Assembly: GCA_948567375.1 (NCBI GenBank)
Contig: OX419758.1
Location: forward strand, 68,081,001-68,145,000
Direction: 5' to 3'
Source: Lunularia cruciata
Taxonomy: Eukaryota; Streptophyta; Marchantiopsida; Lunulariales; Lunulariaceae
DNA: 64,000 bases
Shown here: positions 24,209 to 36,850 of the stretch, piece after piece
Layout: the number at the start of each line of letters is the position of its first letter
Numbering within the stretch: the first letter of the stretch is position 1
The notes under the pieces: model-generated
What the model was told of the DNA's origin: nothing
Databases searched by the model: none
Seen by the model: only the letters and a program-made list of their open reading frames with translations
Translations under genes and position numbers: made by a program

Positions 24209-26340
24209 GAAAAGGCGACCACGTAGCAAACACGAAGGAAGGATGAGAAGACCCATCAAGCCTTACAAGGGAGATATAGAAGAGGTAAAATGAGGCTATG
24301 CCCAAATAGTATGTTTGTGAGAAATCTGCACTACTGCTCCTAAGATATCCAAGTCTTATCTGCTATGCAAGTCTTAAGGTCTACAAACTACTGGAGCATC
24401 CGAAGGAGCATCATCTACTGTGATAGCTCTCCTTTGGATTGCACTAGCCAATGCCCTATGTTGAGCAATGGACACACGCTGTCTAAAGTATGGTACAAAG
24501 TATGAGAGTGAAAGTGGACTGAAGTATAGTATGATAAGCACTCATGCACTCCCCGGCAAATGTGTAAAACACCATGTCTATTGCTCTATATAACTCCAAT
24601 GCTAGAGGAACAAAGAGGTGACCTCGCTGCATACCCTAAACTTGGAGACCTTGCGTGTTGCTGCTCCGTTTGCCTTGCATCTAGGGAGAAGAGTAATCAC
24701 GTCCTCCAAAACTGCATCACGCGTAGGGTCTATAACCACAACATTTGCTACGGTCCTAATCATCTTGGCCCAAGTATAAGTCTGCTCTAACACATGTCAT
24801 TTGCAAAGCATATGAACTCTCCCTCCAAGCCAAGTATCCACTCTCTTGTGCCATAGAATACATTATATCCTTGATGGCATCATGGGTAGCTATTCTTTGT
24901 CCTCCAAAAGGACACAATGTCATAAAGACCAATGTTGCATCTATTGTAGAACCACACTCATACGTGAATAATGAAAGATGCAGATGGGTGGACAAAACCT
25001 AAGCTGAACCTCATTGTTGTAGAGAAGGTAGCTAGTGCGAGTTAGAATGACCTAATGCATGGTAGAGCTAGGATCCACGAGCCTGCACCCTTCTCGGAGC
25101 AAGAGCAAATATGTACTCTAGTGGCCTAAAGATTGGACAAGTCAACTGAGAGATAGAATAGCGTATGTTGACATTATCTCTCCATCAAGGAAGATTGCAA
25201 ACCTCTAGTCCAATCTGAAGGTAGTGAAGCAAATGATGGAAGGTGCTCTCGTGCCCGTGAGGATAGATCTCTCATCTACTGCAATAACATCTGGAGAGAA
25301 AAGGATCACTCCTCCACCTCAGTTACATATTTCTCCAAAATTGGCCTATCAACAACCACATAATGGGAGGAAAGTAGGGGTGCCAAGAGAGCAAAACCAC
25401 CCAAAAATGCTATAGGTGTCATCCCTTCTATAAATAAAGGCTTATCTCTCTACATGAGATTGGTAGAGATTTTTATCTATGTGCCAAGTTTCTTATCACA
25501 CACTCAAATGTCCATGATCTGATGATATCACCCAAGACTCCCATAATCCTCATATCAAAAGCTCTCAAATGTGATAGGAAGGTCAAGGAAGGGAGAACCG
25601 TGCTGACAAGGTAAGTAGGTCGATGGGCAATACTAGACGAGAGTATACCAAATGCCACTTGTGGATCTCCTAATAGAAGAAGGTCATCATATGGAGAATA
25701 TCCTTTGCAAGTGCAACGTCTAAGAAGCATGTGACAAATATTCAAATCCTATTGGAACTCCAAGAATATGTAGTCCATCTATAGATATGATACACCTCTT
25801 TTGGAAGCTCAAGGTGGGGAGGGATATCTGAAGTGGACCATGCTCTAGAGTTTGATACCTTGATTCTCACTCCTACAAGATGTAGCTTGGTAGTCAAGTG
25901 ATCAAAGTCTTACCTAATCTGATCTACGGGGCCCACAATGTGTGTATTGTCTACCAAGGAGGGAAATACACAACCTGTCATTGCTAAAGTAGTGTACAAT
26001 AGAGACCTGAAATAAATCATGGCAAATAAAGGTCCCCCTAACGGATCTCACTACTTTGTACAAACAACTAACTCCAAGATGGTGACTCCCTCTTATGACC
26101 AACCATGTTGGAAGTAGGATAGCCATATAATGACCGTACAAAAGGAATAAGATTTTCCAAGGATCCACCAACATCCCTAAGCTCTCTAAAGATGGATGCT
26201 CAAGAGATGCTATTAAAAGCTTTCTCAACATCCACCTATAGGACGACCCACTTTGGATTGATATCTAAGAGTGCCTTGATGCATAGAGATATAGCCTCAC
26301 AACCTCCATGTTCATGAACAATCCATGAACTTCCGGGTCC
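24209..26340 (-). mobile_element. Degenerate LINE-type retrotransposon
   Basis: Read on the minus strand, this stretch runs from a reverse-transcriptase region (about 26320) to a 3' untranslated tail ending at the GGCGACC border (24209). The tail blocks (CCTAAGATATC, GGCTATGCCC, AAGACCCATCAAGCC) are the same ones that occur alone elsewhere in the window, which is what 5'-truncated LINE insertions produce. No protein upstream of the RT is recognisable, so this copy is also truncated or decayed at its 5' side. Confidence 0.8.
24602..26340 (-). pseudogene. LINE reverse transcriptase with C-terminal zinc knuckle and nuclease-like domain (broken)
   Basis: Minus-strand fragments in several frames match a LINE polyprotein. 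They include GGCEAI..C..ALLDINPKWVVL then VDVEKAFNSIS (palm motif A, 26200-26310), a GDP-like region after IR, and SLVDNTHIVGP at about 25930-25965, where the catalytic pair is VDN rather than ADD. Further on are DIPPHLELP, GDPQVAFGILSS, FLSHLRAFD and FLGGFALLAPLLSS. The end (24780-24995) reads ECGSTIDATLVF..LCPFGGQRIATHDAI, resembling the CxxC..H..C knuckle plus RHD of R2-type elements, followed by WRES and VVVIDPTRDAVLEDVI, which could be the remains of a restriction-like nuclease. In-frame TAG and TGA stops and frameshifts show it is dead. The family match is firm; the nuclease reading is inference. Confidence 0.75.
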
Positions 26341-26640
26341 TTCCTTCTCTTCCACTTCTGCTCATCCTAATATTGTTGGTGAGTATCTTTTCTCTATAGC
26401 CATCTCATTGGAGGTTAAAGTAACTAAGTGTCATATAAATGCCACAATTGTAGGTATTGTCAAATCATCTCACGTCCCAAATGTACTCTATGTGTGAGAT
26501 GGATCTTAAGTATCCATTTGTGATAATACAAGGAAGAAATACTAATGAGACTTCTTTAGGAGTATCGTGATTTTGTGTAGAGTGTTTTCCTTTCATTATA
26601 CAATCAAGTAAGAGAATTGCCTACAGTCTTAGATAGAACG

Positions 26641-26720
26641 CAACCATGTGATAACAAGAAGGATGGAAGACTCCATCAAGCCATACAAGGAAAAGATATA
26701 GGGTCAAATGTGGTTAAGTG
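26641..26720 (-). repeat. Truncated LINE 3' tail
   Basis: A minus-sense core AAGGATGGAAGACTCCATCA with CCATACAAGG and a following GGTCAAATGTGG. It lies just upstream (in LINE sense) of the larger LINE copy and in the same orientation. Confidence 0.6.
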
Positions 26721-27310
26721 TAATGTTCAAAGAACAAGAGAAACCCTAAGAGAAACACAACGTTTCATTCCTCAATACTCTAATGCACCAAAAGAGCACC
26801 TTGTCTTTATTATATAGCAAAGAGGGCCCACTCAAAGAGAGCTACACCCTTGGAATAAATATATGGATTGGTGATATCTTAGCAAGCTCCACCTTTAGAT
26901 TAGCTTCATGGAGTGGTGATATGTTGATCCTTGTCCTATTTAGTTGATCAAATACGTGTGACCAAAGGGAATCTTTGGGGAATCTTCCTATAGGAAACTC
27001 AAAATAGTATAGATGAGGTACCATTGGAAAACTCTTTACAAGACAAACAAATACAAACAAAGGATAAGAAAGTAATGGCTTTTTCCCTGGAGGATTAAAA
27101 GTAATATTTTGTTAGTGCTAATTCATTCATTAAGCTTAGAAGATTTTTGAAGTTTTTTGACCTTTGCCCTATTAGTGGAAGTATTCTGTTAGTGACACCT
27201 CTCTCTGATCTATTTTGATCATCACATATAACATCCGTAAAAATATTATCAGGCCAATTTGCATCTCTAGATAATTTTTCTGGCTAACGGTATTACATTA
27301 AATACAAACA

Positions 27311-27480
27311 AAATATGGTAAGGGGCAAAATGTGACTAAATATGCATAGTATATGTAAGAGTAATTTGTACTATAACACCTAAGATATCAAAGCTATGCA
27401 AATCATATGGTCTACAAATAACTTGAGCAATTGAAGAACTATAATCTAGTGTGATTGCTCTAACAACTGTTATAAAATAT
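27311..27480 (-). repeat. LINE 3'-region fragment without its terminus
   Basis: The order GGCAAAATGTGACTAAATAT, CACCTAAGATATC, AGCTATGCAAATC, GGTCTACAAATAACTTGAGCA and CTAGTGTGATTGCTCTAACA parallels 24290-24435 in the same orientation. It is a diverged second copy of the segment next to the LINE coding end. Confidence 0.65.
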
Positions 27481-30400
27481 AAGAATATTACCATTTGACG
27501 TCTAGAATGATATGCTCTTGCATACTAAAAGATCTCAAACTTTGTGCGTCCGTATCGGGAGTAGGAAGTTCTCTTTTTTTTTCCTTTTTTTTCCGAGGTG
27601 CTGTTATGTACAGTTTGGACTGCAGGGTACCCCTTTATATGATCATAATCCATAATTTTGCCGCAATAATTTTAACAATTTTGTAGAAGACAAAAGTTGT
27701 TTCGTTGTCATCAATGCTTGCAGATGATGATAATTCTTCCTCAAACGGGTAAGAAGGTTCAAGAGAGTACGCGAAGAACAAGCAGAAGATCTACTACTGT
27801 GAGATGCATCTACAGAGTTGGAATTGAGTTGCAGACATGGGAATTTTGCACTATGTAGTCCTGGTTAATGAACTAACCTACTGTCGTTATACACGCAGAC
27901 CTCACCGAGGTTAAGTTTAAGACGTCATCCTGTTTTCCTGAAGTAGAATCGGTATTGGGGTTAAATCTCGTGCTTGAATAGTGTATTGTATAGTAGAGTT
28001 TAGTTTTTTGTTTGCTGTGTACACAAGTACGGATTATTCTTTTGTCATTGACATATTTTCACCCTTAGAATATGAAGATGAGCTTAGTATTGGTGACTTG
28101 TATGCCTGATTGATTTGTAGTGAATCCCAATTTACATAACCTTGATATTACATCAAAGATTTAATATTCTGTTTTCAATCGTTTATTTTCATTTTATTTT
28201 CGAGGAGAGGTTTCTCGGTTTAGATGAGAGCAGATGCTTGTATAAGTCATTGCAAATGTGGAAAAGAAGTCCGCTGAAAGTTCTATGCTCTTTTTATTCT
28301 TAATAAAATAAGATCATGCACCACAAGAGTTAATATCTACCCTACATTTGCAAAATAATGTAGTTTTTCTATTTTTCTATTTCTATTATATAAAATTTAA
28401 AAAATACAGTCTATAGAATGAATTGATAAATGGATCTTAAATGAAAATTGAGATTCCTCAATTTATATAGAAATGCATTTATTCCTATTTTGTACTCACC
28501 CAAATTTGAATACGTTGACAATGAATTTTAAAATAATCTCAGTTACCAAGAGTTTGTGAAAGGAGATTTTCCTAAAGTATAAGTAATATTTGCATGACAA
28601 TTATATTATTATTTGTAATTATATGCATGGTTAATATTTCTCTAATTGATAACACTCAGTATGTATTATAATGCTGCAAAGATTCTTATTATTGGCTGCT
28701 TAAAATATATCTGTAATCCATTTTATGTACATCTCGATTTTGAGTAGTTCTTTAAAAGAAAATATATAAAGCTATAGATATTAGAAAGCATTATTCATAG
28801 ACAAGCCAAGACAAGGTAGAATAATAGTCCATTCGTCACTAAAGGATGTGAGAGACAATGAAAGATACGAAGAAGAAAAGAGATAATATGATAATAATAT
28901 ACATAGTTTGATGTCTTTCCAACAACATCATATTGTAATATATGTAATTTTTGTGCTTAATACTTAATAAGAATTGAGAAAGAATGTTAGCGAAAAAGTT
29001 TAAATTGATCGAAGGATGGAGTAAGTTTATTTTTTATAAATAGAATGAGACAAAGGAATACAATGAGACATGATGATTACGAGAAAAAACTAAATATCGA
29101 GGTCTGAATATTTTATTAGAAATAAACTAGTAGCTTAGAACTATTATAGGATGTGAAACGATGGACCTCATCAAATGTTGATGTAAAAATATCACAGATG
29201 ATATATAAAGAATAATAGTAAAATTTTACATTATTTATAACCTCACCTATTCCTCTATTTATGACCATGATTTTGCACATTTTGCTTTTGAAAGTAGAAA
29301 AGAAAAAGGATATTATGCACCAAAATTGACTAATAGTTGCGAAAGAAAATTTTCACTAGAAACGTGCAACTCTAAAAAAGACTTTTTAAAGCTTTTGTGT
29401 TCAAGAGTTACAAAGCATTGAATCAAGGAAAGTATTGGAGGTGGTTGACGATCTAAAATGAAAAGAAGTCTGCAAGTAAATATAGATGGATAAAGTTTAC
29501 AAAAAGAATGCTATTATTTTTAAAGGAGGAAAGAAACACAACGAATTTTTACGGAAAATGAAAATAAAAAAGGGATGAAAGCTAAGAGATAACCCACCAC
29601 AAGAAAAGGCCTTGGATGACTATAGACAAAGATAGTGTTATGAGATGGAGCCTACACTATTAATTCTGGGAGGTGATGTAAGAAGTCATATCTAAAGGAA
29701 ATAGATATGTATAATAGTCATCTTGTCAAGTCCTATTTATAAACAAGTTTAGAGGTCCGAATGTGAGGAAAATATCAAATGATGAGTTTTTGCTCTAAAA
29801 TTTGAAATAATGGGGCTAATAAACACTTTTTTCAAAGTATGACCTTGGTGGTGATTTATCAATCAATAGTGCATTACGGATTCCTCTTCTCTTTTATTTC
29901 ATCTTATGATCTTGCTAAAATCTTGCACAAATACAAATGGATGGGGTTCTTCACATTCCCTTTTCCGAATTTCAACGTTATGATCACATCAAAACCATCG
30001 TTTTCCACCTTGATGATAGTTATCACATTTTAATTTTAAAAAAAATGGCGCTCTCACCTAGGTGATATCAAATCTATTTAAAGTTCTTCTCCTTAGGTCT
30101 GAACAACATGATTTCATCGGGATGAAAACATTCCTGGGTTAATTTCATGGTGATTTAATTAAAATTTGTCCATCCGCTTCATACACGTTTTATCAAATTC
30201 ATAACATACTTCATACAGTTATACAATTTCAATATCTTTCACTTAAGATAACAATCTTTTACTTAAGATAACAATCTTTTCTCTCATTAAGATGCATATA
30301 GAATGAAAGAACATACTCTTGAATTTGCACTAGCCACCTGGTTTGCAATACAACTCCTCATTGTATTGGGTACAACTGTCTAGAATCTTATATCGATACT

Positions 30401-31810
30401 TGAAGTGTTGAAGTCTCCACTAGTAGATTTAAAGCCTAGTATAGATCTTTGTAAGAATGTACATAAAGCAAAGGGCATGGAGTTCTGGTATTGTGGTCTT
30501 CAATGATGTTCTAGCCATGTACTCAAAATTTTCACACGAACTCGACTACAAGCATCATAAAGAGTAACTCTCGTGAAAGCACAGGAGATCATTTGACAAA
30601 GGCAAGAAAATAGTTGTAAGTTAGGCCAATTGAGAACCCATTAAAGACAGAGGCCACACTCAATTGAACTCGTTCCAAAGGCAAGCATACTAAATTGCAT
30701 TACCACCCTTTTGTCAAGAGCACACGATCTAGTAAAACTTGCCTTCGAAAGACCTCTCGTTACCCCACATTTCCCCCGATAACCAAAACTCAATGATAAT
30801 CGAAATGGTAGTTTTATTGGCTACTTATTGTTATATGCTGTGGTTTCATGGAATTATTGGGGATTTTTGTAAGAGAAACGGTATCATATCAGCAAATCAA
30901 AGTGATTGTTCACACGTCAACTACATATACCCAAAACTTTTGGTACAAACCAAGGTCACTTCTTACTTCTAGGCAAACTATTACAGTTCAATTTAATTTA
31001 AGTAAACATTATGTAATCTAGTTGATGAGAATTTGTCTCATATTAGCGATGCTCCTCGGAAAATCGCTCACCTCTCAAATCTATTTATTACACTTTGCTT
31101 CCTACTTAACCTAGTCTGCCAGGTCTTGAATCTCGGTTTTGAACCTTCAATGATATCAAAGAAGCAAATGGGTAACGCTACGGTAGTCATCTGGTTCCAG
31201 TCCAGACACGAAACGAGTTTATGACAGCCGATGAATCACCAAGAGAAGCTCTGTGGAGGAGATCTTGTCCACTAAATACTGTCAGTGCGTGCTCTAAGAG
31301 TCATAGGATGTCATTATTGGATGAGGGAGTACGAAGGGTATAAAACTCCGTGGAACGTAGAAGGGCACCGAAATGTCCTGGTTTCAGGATCAGTACGCCT
31401 GATAATGGTGGAAGTGGAGGCAATGTCGAGTACTCGATGTGGGGAGACTTTCAGGAGATCTACTCCAAATCATAGAGGAGGTTTACGGCAGTTCAGATGA
31501 GCTTAGCAGTAATGAAGGCATGACTAACCAGCTGAAGGGTGTTTGAGTATGGGGTAATCACATGAGTTCGATGCTGCTTTGCATCGAGAGATGCGTTATG
31601 TTGAAGAGTGGGAAAGGTTTAAGTTCCTTCTCTGGGGAGTTCAAGTAATGATCGGACCAATCGACATACAAATCTCCTTCAATCACTAATGTGATTGAAT
31701 CCATTCAACGCATTCTGTTTAGTCTTGAGTCTTAGCTTGTAATAAGCCTAGGATGGAACTGCTCTGGCAATTATACCAGCAATTGTATTATACTGTTTAT
31801 GAAAGAAAAG
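27481..31810. other. AT-rich spacer, no gene
   Basis: Mostly AT-rich sequence with no recognisable coding region on either strand. Apart from the small tandem duplication at 30241-30280 I can assign nothing. The texture resembles the other AT-rich spacers (6.5-9.2 and 48-50.7 kb). Confidence 0.45.
30241..30280. repeat. Exact 20-bp tandem duplication
   Basis: Two identical 20-base units (ACTTAAGATAACAATCTTTT) lie head to tail. This is probably a recent slippage or microhomology duplication. Confidence 0.9.
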
Positions 31811-31940
31811 AAAAGCGACCGCGTAGGAAAAACGAAGGATGGGAAGACCCCATCAAGGGGGAGACAAAAAAAGTAACATGGAGCTAAACCCCAATAGAGT
31901 CTATATGAGAAATCTGCCCTACTGCACCTAAGATATCTGA
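31811..31940 (-). repeat. Truncated LINE 3' tail, well preserved
   Basis: A minus-sense copy in canonical order: GCGACCGCGTAGGAAAAACG, AAGGATGGGAAGACCCCATC, GGGGGAGACAAAAAAAG, ATGGAGCTAAACCCCAATAG, TCTATATGAGAAATCTGCCC and TACTGCACCTAAGATATCT. It shows the intact sequence that is interrupted by the Gypsy family at 36983/45001. Confidence 0.8.
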
Positions 31941-33490
31941 GGAAAGGTAAAGCATGACATAAGATACATAACGATAACGATTCCTGGACATAAATTTTCA
32001 CTCTTCACCTCCAAATAGACTTTATATTTTGTAATTGTAAGGCTACCTTCCATACGACTTAGCATGGTGGTAACTTACCGGCCGTGAGAACATTGGTGTT
32101 GTATTGCACTTGCAACATTGTGTTTTGGAATCTGCATTGTCAAAGCTCTCATCGTGCTCCTGGATAAGGGAGACGGCGTGGAATGTCCCAGCAAAGAGGC
32201 ATTTGGCTTCCCGCCTAATCATGAAAGTGAACTGGATAGCATTAGATCGAGTCGGTGGGACAAAGATATCACAGCATGATTCTTCAGAGCCAACACATAC
32301 CATCTCAATTTGGATCGATTTCTGCTTTACGTTGGTCCACTTGTCAGACTCCGTTTCTTCTGTTCCAATGAGGACTTTGTGTCGTTTCCATTTCTGTTGG
32401 CCAGATAATAAGGTCGCCTGAAACTCCAATTGGAACTAGCAGCTGGTAGATTTCAATAGATTGCAAGATTAGTGAAAACAAATTATCTCGACTTCATCAA
32501 TTCCACCCTAGGCTGAGTAACTACCGTTGTATAGTTTCTCTGTTTCATTGTGGATTGGAAGACTCTTTACTTCTGCCCCAGCTATCAATCAACCAACTCC
32601 TAAAATTCTCGCTTTTGGACGGGAAAATAGCCTCCAATTCCGAGTACAAGCTGAACTGTTCGTCTGGAATTCTCGCTTTGGTTTGGCATAGCTCCTATGA
32701 TTCCATCTCGTACTGAATTCAGAAAGTTGTAATGTAACACCTTCGGGGACCCACAGAATAGTGCACGAAGATTTACCATGTAGATTGTAGGGACTATGAC
32801 CACGTTAGACACTCTCACAGATGTGGATATACGATCTGTAGGACCTGAAGAAATGATGCAATTTCAGACGTCAATCAATTAAACGGGCACTTGGGCTGCT
32901 GGACACAGTGTTTTCGTGTAAAGGGACGTCTGAACTTGAGACTCGGGATCTGCAACGTTTTACCCCAAATCAACGATAAGTTATGTTGGAGACCTGGTCT
33001 ATGTATGGTACTATAGCAACAAGATATCAGCAGGACGAACATTTATGTATGGTCTCTTTGGGCATTTAAACCCAAAAGAAGGTTTCAGATTGAAGGTGTT
33101 GATGCTTATCCGGGGCTGCATGATGTGATATGGGCCTCACATGTCAGCTTTGAGAAATGAACTGCGATTTAGACACACTTAGATAGATTTCTTTCGGGCA
33201 AATTAAGAAGCAGAGTTTTTCATCCTTCACTTTGGTGCAAGATTCTCCAGTATGACTGGATTTCCTGCCACTTACAAGGAAACTATCATGAGGTAATAAA
33301 GCGTGATCGAAGGGAGCAAATAAGGGTTGTATGTATCGGATGTCACTTATGTCCTCTCGAGGTTGTGTCCTCGTCTGTGACGATTGGCTGCCACAGGAAA
33401 CAGCGGCCTGAAAATTCAATATGGGGACGGTTGTGTCCAATCGTCTGTGACGAGGCTCGCGAGGACAGAAAAGGGAACCGTGTATAGGAA
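31941..33490. other. Intergenic DNA with one unassigned open frame
   Basis: A 128-codon open frame on the minus strand (32429-32043) is the longest here. It has a mixed, slightly coding-like composition (KWKRHKVLIGTEETESDKW, CDIFVPPTRS) but no motif I recognise, no visible partner exons, and an overlapping 105-codon frame on the other strand. A direct repeat of CGTCTGTGACGA occurs near 33372 and 33441. I do not call a gene. Confidence 0.3.
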
Positions 33491-33560
33491 ACGCGACCGC
33501 GAGTGAAAACAAAAAGGATTGGAAGACCCCATCAAGCCGTCCAAGGAGAAGACAAAGGAG
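33491..33560 (-). repeat. Truncated LINE 3' tail
   Basis: A minus-sense copy: CGCGACCGCGAGTGAAAAC, GGATTGGAAGACCCCATCAA, GCCGTCCAAGG. It is followed directly by a second GGCGACCGTGTAG border (33559-33572), so two tail ends may abut here. Confidence 0.65.
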
Positions 33561-33726
33561 GCGACCGTGTAGAGGATGGTGTCACATTTTACCATCCAGC
33601 TTCTATATTTTCGTATTTCTAGCGAGATTAGTAGAAGCCACCTGGAAATTCCGAGGTAGAACAATATGACCAGGTAAACTATCAACCAAACTTCCAGGTC
33701 AATCAAATGGGCCATGTTTGCTTCAT

Positions 33727-33825
33727 ATTGGGGCTTAGCCCCATGTTACCTTTTTTGTCTCTCCCTTGTACGGCTTGATGGGGTCTTCCCATCCTTCATT
33801 TTTCCTACGCGGTCGCCTTTTTTCA
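33727..33825 (+). repeat. Truncated LINE 3' tail, well preserved
   Basis: A plus-sense copy with the palindrome GGGGCTTAGCCCC, then TTTTGTCTCTCCCTTGTACG, GCTTGATGGGGTCTTCCCAT and a terminal CCTACGCGGTCGCC followed by T. It forms an inverted pair with 33491-33560. Confidence 0.8.
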
Positions 33826-36660
33826 TTTCTTCATCTACACCTACCAAGGCCTTTCAAACAACTACCGATCTACCAGACCGAACGAATTTTGAGAGTTCTG
33901 AATCAAACCAGCGTAGAGTAGTAGAGTAAAGTGACAAGGACTACAGTTGTGAGCAGAGTACTGCACATAGGTCACGGTGGGACCATTGTTAAGCTTTGTG
34001 GCGAATTGGAGGAGAAGATTACACGATCCCCTCTTTCCCTCTTCACTTGTGCTGCAACTTCCGGAACGTGGTTCTATTCTTCTATTATATTCTTCTCCGC
34101 TTTCATTGTCTGCTTTCTGGTAGATTGATAGTTGTTACTGCCTCCAGTAGATGCAAAACTGGGGGGCTCTTCTTTCGTGTCAAAGTGAACTCTTTGTCTT
34201 CCCTTCCCTTCTCAAAGTGAACCTCGAAACAAGGTTTCAATTGCATATTTTAAGGAAATGTTAGGGGAGTGAAGGCAATACCTTAAAAATTTCACCAGAC
34301 AACCCGGAATGACCACACGTATACTATTTGAATGAGACAGTAAAGTCGATTACAGAAATTTCCGGGGAAGTGACGAGAGATTAAGTTACACAGTAAAGCG
34401 ACAATTTACGAGAGTGAATTGAATTTGTCGCCATGGAAGTCCGTAAGTTCTCAACTGAGACCCCTAAGCATTCAAATAAGTCTTACTAGTCCAGAGAAAA
34501 GGAGATCCCATCGTAAGCAGCAGAAGTGGAGGCTCCGTCTTGCTCAGTCCTGCACTTAGTTCAAAATGAAAATGGAACAGTCTCATGCTCGTTGCTTTTG
34601 TCCAGAACCTTTACAACGTGTACTTGGAAAAGTAGCGACGACAATCTTACCAGAAACCCACGGAGAGCGCACCGAGAAACAACGAGGTGGCAATCATCAC
34701 AAGCTGATCTCATTCACCACTTCTTCACCTTCTGGTAATAGTCGTTGTTTTGCCTATGAGTTAGCAGTTGTCTATCTTGAAAGGCATGAAGGTTCCCAAC
34801 ATCAGAAAATGAATGAAACGTCCATACATTTACACATTCATCTTCGGGTATTACTCTCTCCTTCTAGTTGCTTTTCTCTCTAAATGGCATCACCCAGATA
34901 TAAATAACTCTAGCATAAAGTGATACTCTACCACTACCATAGCTCTATTTTCACAATGTTCTGAAACTTGAAAGTCTTCTAGATTTGTGCCAGCTCTGGA
35001 AGCCAATCATCAGTCTTGATATCATGCATGACTTGAAAGTGGGATCTACTGTACAGACCTTTTTCACATATACCAGCTGTTACAATGATCAGGTCGTGCA
35101 GGAGAAAGCCTTGTCTCATGGTTGTGGCGCGACTGATGTCGTGAATTGAATTTAGTAAAATGGTTTTCGTCTTCAACTTTTCGATTCGCTGGTTTGTTGT
35201 GTTCAGCAGCAAAACGACAGACGAAAATCCTAATGGCTCCAAACAACATGCGTTAACAGTAATATTTAGCACCGGAGTACCAAGCCCATGTATGAATTTG
35301 TTGGGGTAGGAAGTTTGTACCAGTAAATCATTTGTGATAGAATATTGTATATTGAGGTAAAAAGTCGAATTAGGGTCACATGCTGGTGAGCCATAAAGGA
35401 GAGTTTTCTTGTATCATGGAAAGAAACACCACTTCCTCTAACTCCTAGTGTGTGCATTGCCAAAAGAGAACCGTTTACCAACATACATTCCTTATTAAAC
35501 ATTTTTATTCTTGTAAAGCATATTTCCCTTCACCCTTTCCATCGAGTGAATATATCTCGCTCAACGACTTGAAGACATGAATTTTGGGGTGAAGTAAGAC
35601 TCTGTAAATTCCTCATGTTAAGATTTCCATATGTTTGTGATATTATCCATGTAAAGTTGGTTGTGAGAAAACATACTTTTATACCATAATGCCCATAAGG
35701 ATGGATTGCTCTAGCTAAACGTTTACTGTAGACAAAAGATATTTAAGATGCTCTCTCTTTTCCTGGAAATCGAAGGCCATCTTACTTTAGAGTTACGAGA
35801 AAAGCAAGAAAAAGGAAGACCATAGAAAGCAGGATAAAACTCTAAGAATATCGAGCAAGAGAGCATATAAACTGCTGAAACTGAGATGAAGTTTTAGCTC
35901 TCATTACAATCTCTATCCGGTATGAAAGTAATGTGCCAACTCACTCTCCGCGTTCAGATTGTTTTACGAACCCTCGGGCGGGATGAATGTGACATGAGAT
36001 TGGTGTCGATGGAGACTCATTATGTTATTCTTGTCAGCAAGAACGAAAACCACAGCGGTGAAAACTTATTCTCTGCTCTAGTGAATCACCTCAATCTGTA
36101 CTCATAAGTTGCTGTACTGTGGAAGCAAACGCAGATTCTTCTTTGCAGGCCGATGATATCATAGACTTCGTGGACTGCAACAGCGTATCGGCTGCAGAAT
36201 ATATGTATCGTGAGCTCCAATTTGTCAGCAGAATGCACGCTGATTTTTCAGAATTGGTCATTTCAAAAAACTGACAACTCGAACATCCAAATGATAGGAG
36301 ATTTGGGATTTGGGTTCGACGTATTCGAGCAAAACGAGGAACAACTGCCATCCATCCATCCACTGCGACTGATGGAGTGCATGGACGGAAGAAGTTTCTG
36401 TAGTTCTGGAGACGCACAGTGGGCCGTAGATTTCCCCTAGACTTGGTCATGGTCTACAGTGCCGCGTATCGTACACATCAAAGTAGCGTGTACAGCGTAG
36501 ACATGCTCATGATCGCCTCCACATAGACAGCTGCACAGTATGTAGACAGGGGGTCTGTATCGGTATGATTGAGCCCTACGTATAGCAATAGAGCATGTAT
36601 CTCAAATGATGTCTCAGTATAGCTCTATTACCGCCCACGATGTCCCGGTACTGGGTTTGA
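33826..36660. other. Intergenic DNA, no gene recognised
   Basis: Short open frames on both strands (for example 34526-34883 plus and 36091-36450 minus) show no recognisable motif or splice structure. No mobile-element signature was seen. Confidence 0.4.
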
Positions 36661-36729
36661 ATCCAAATACAGTAATGTAACATGTAGCACATGTAAACAC
36701 ATCCAAATACAGTAATGTAACATGTAGCA
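36661..36729. repeat. Direct repeat of a 29-bp unit, 40 bp apart
   Basis: The 29-base unit starting ATCCAAATACAGTAATGTAA occurs at 36661-36689 and again at 36701-36729. It lies directly before a plus-sense LINE tail. Confidence 0.85.
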
Positions 36730-36828
36730 TTTTATCTCTTTTGTCTCTCCCTTGTTTGGTCGATCCCTTGTTCGGCTTGATAGGGTCTTCCCCTCTTTCA
36801 TGTGTTATATGTGGTTTATTTCTTTTTT
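36730..36828 (+). repeat. Truncated LINE 3' tail with internal duplication
   Basis: A plus-sense copy (TTTTGTCTCTCCCTTGTT, then GGCTTGATAGGGTCTTCCC) in which the CCCTTGTTYGG block occurs twice. The terminal CGCGGTCGCC is degraded to TATGTGGTTTA. Confidence 0.6.
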
Positions 36829-36850
36829 AAAACATATAGTAAGTTCAGGC

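Noticed and set aside
32043-32429. 128-codon minus-strand open frame as a gene
   Set aside because: No recognisable domain, no partner exons or clear promoter, and an overlapping 105-codon frame on the plus strand. Kept only as an unassigned frame.
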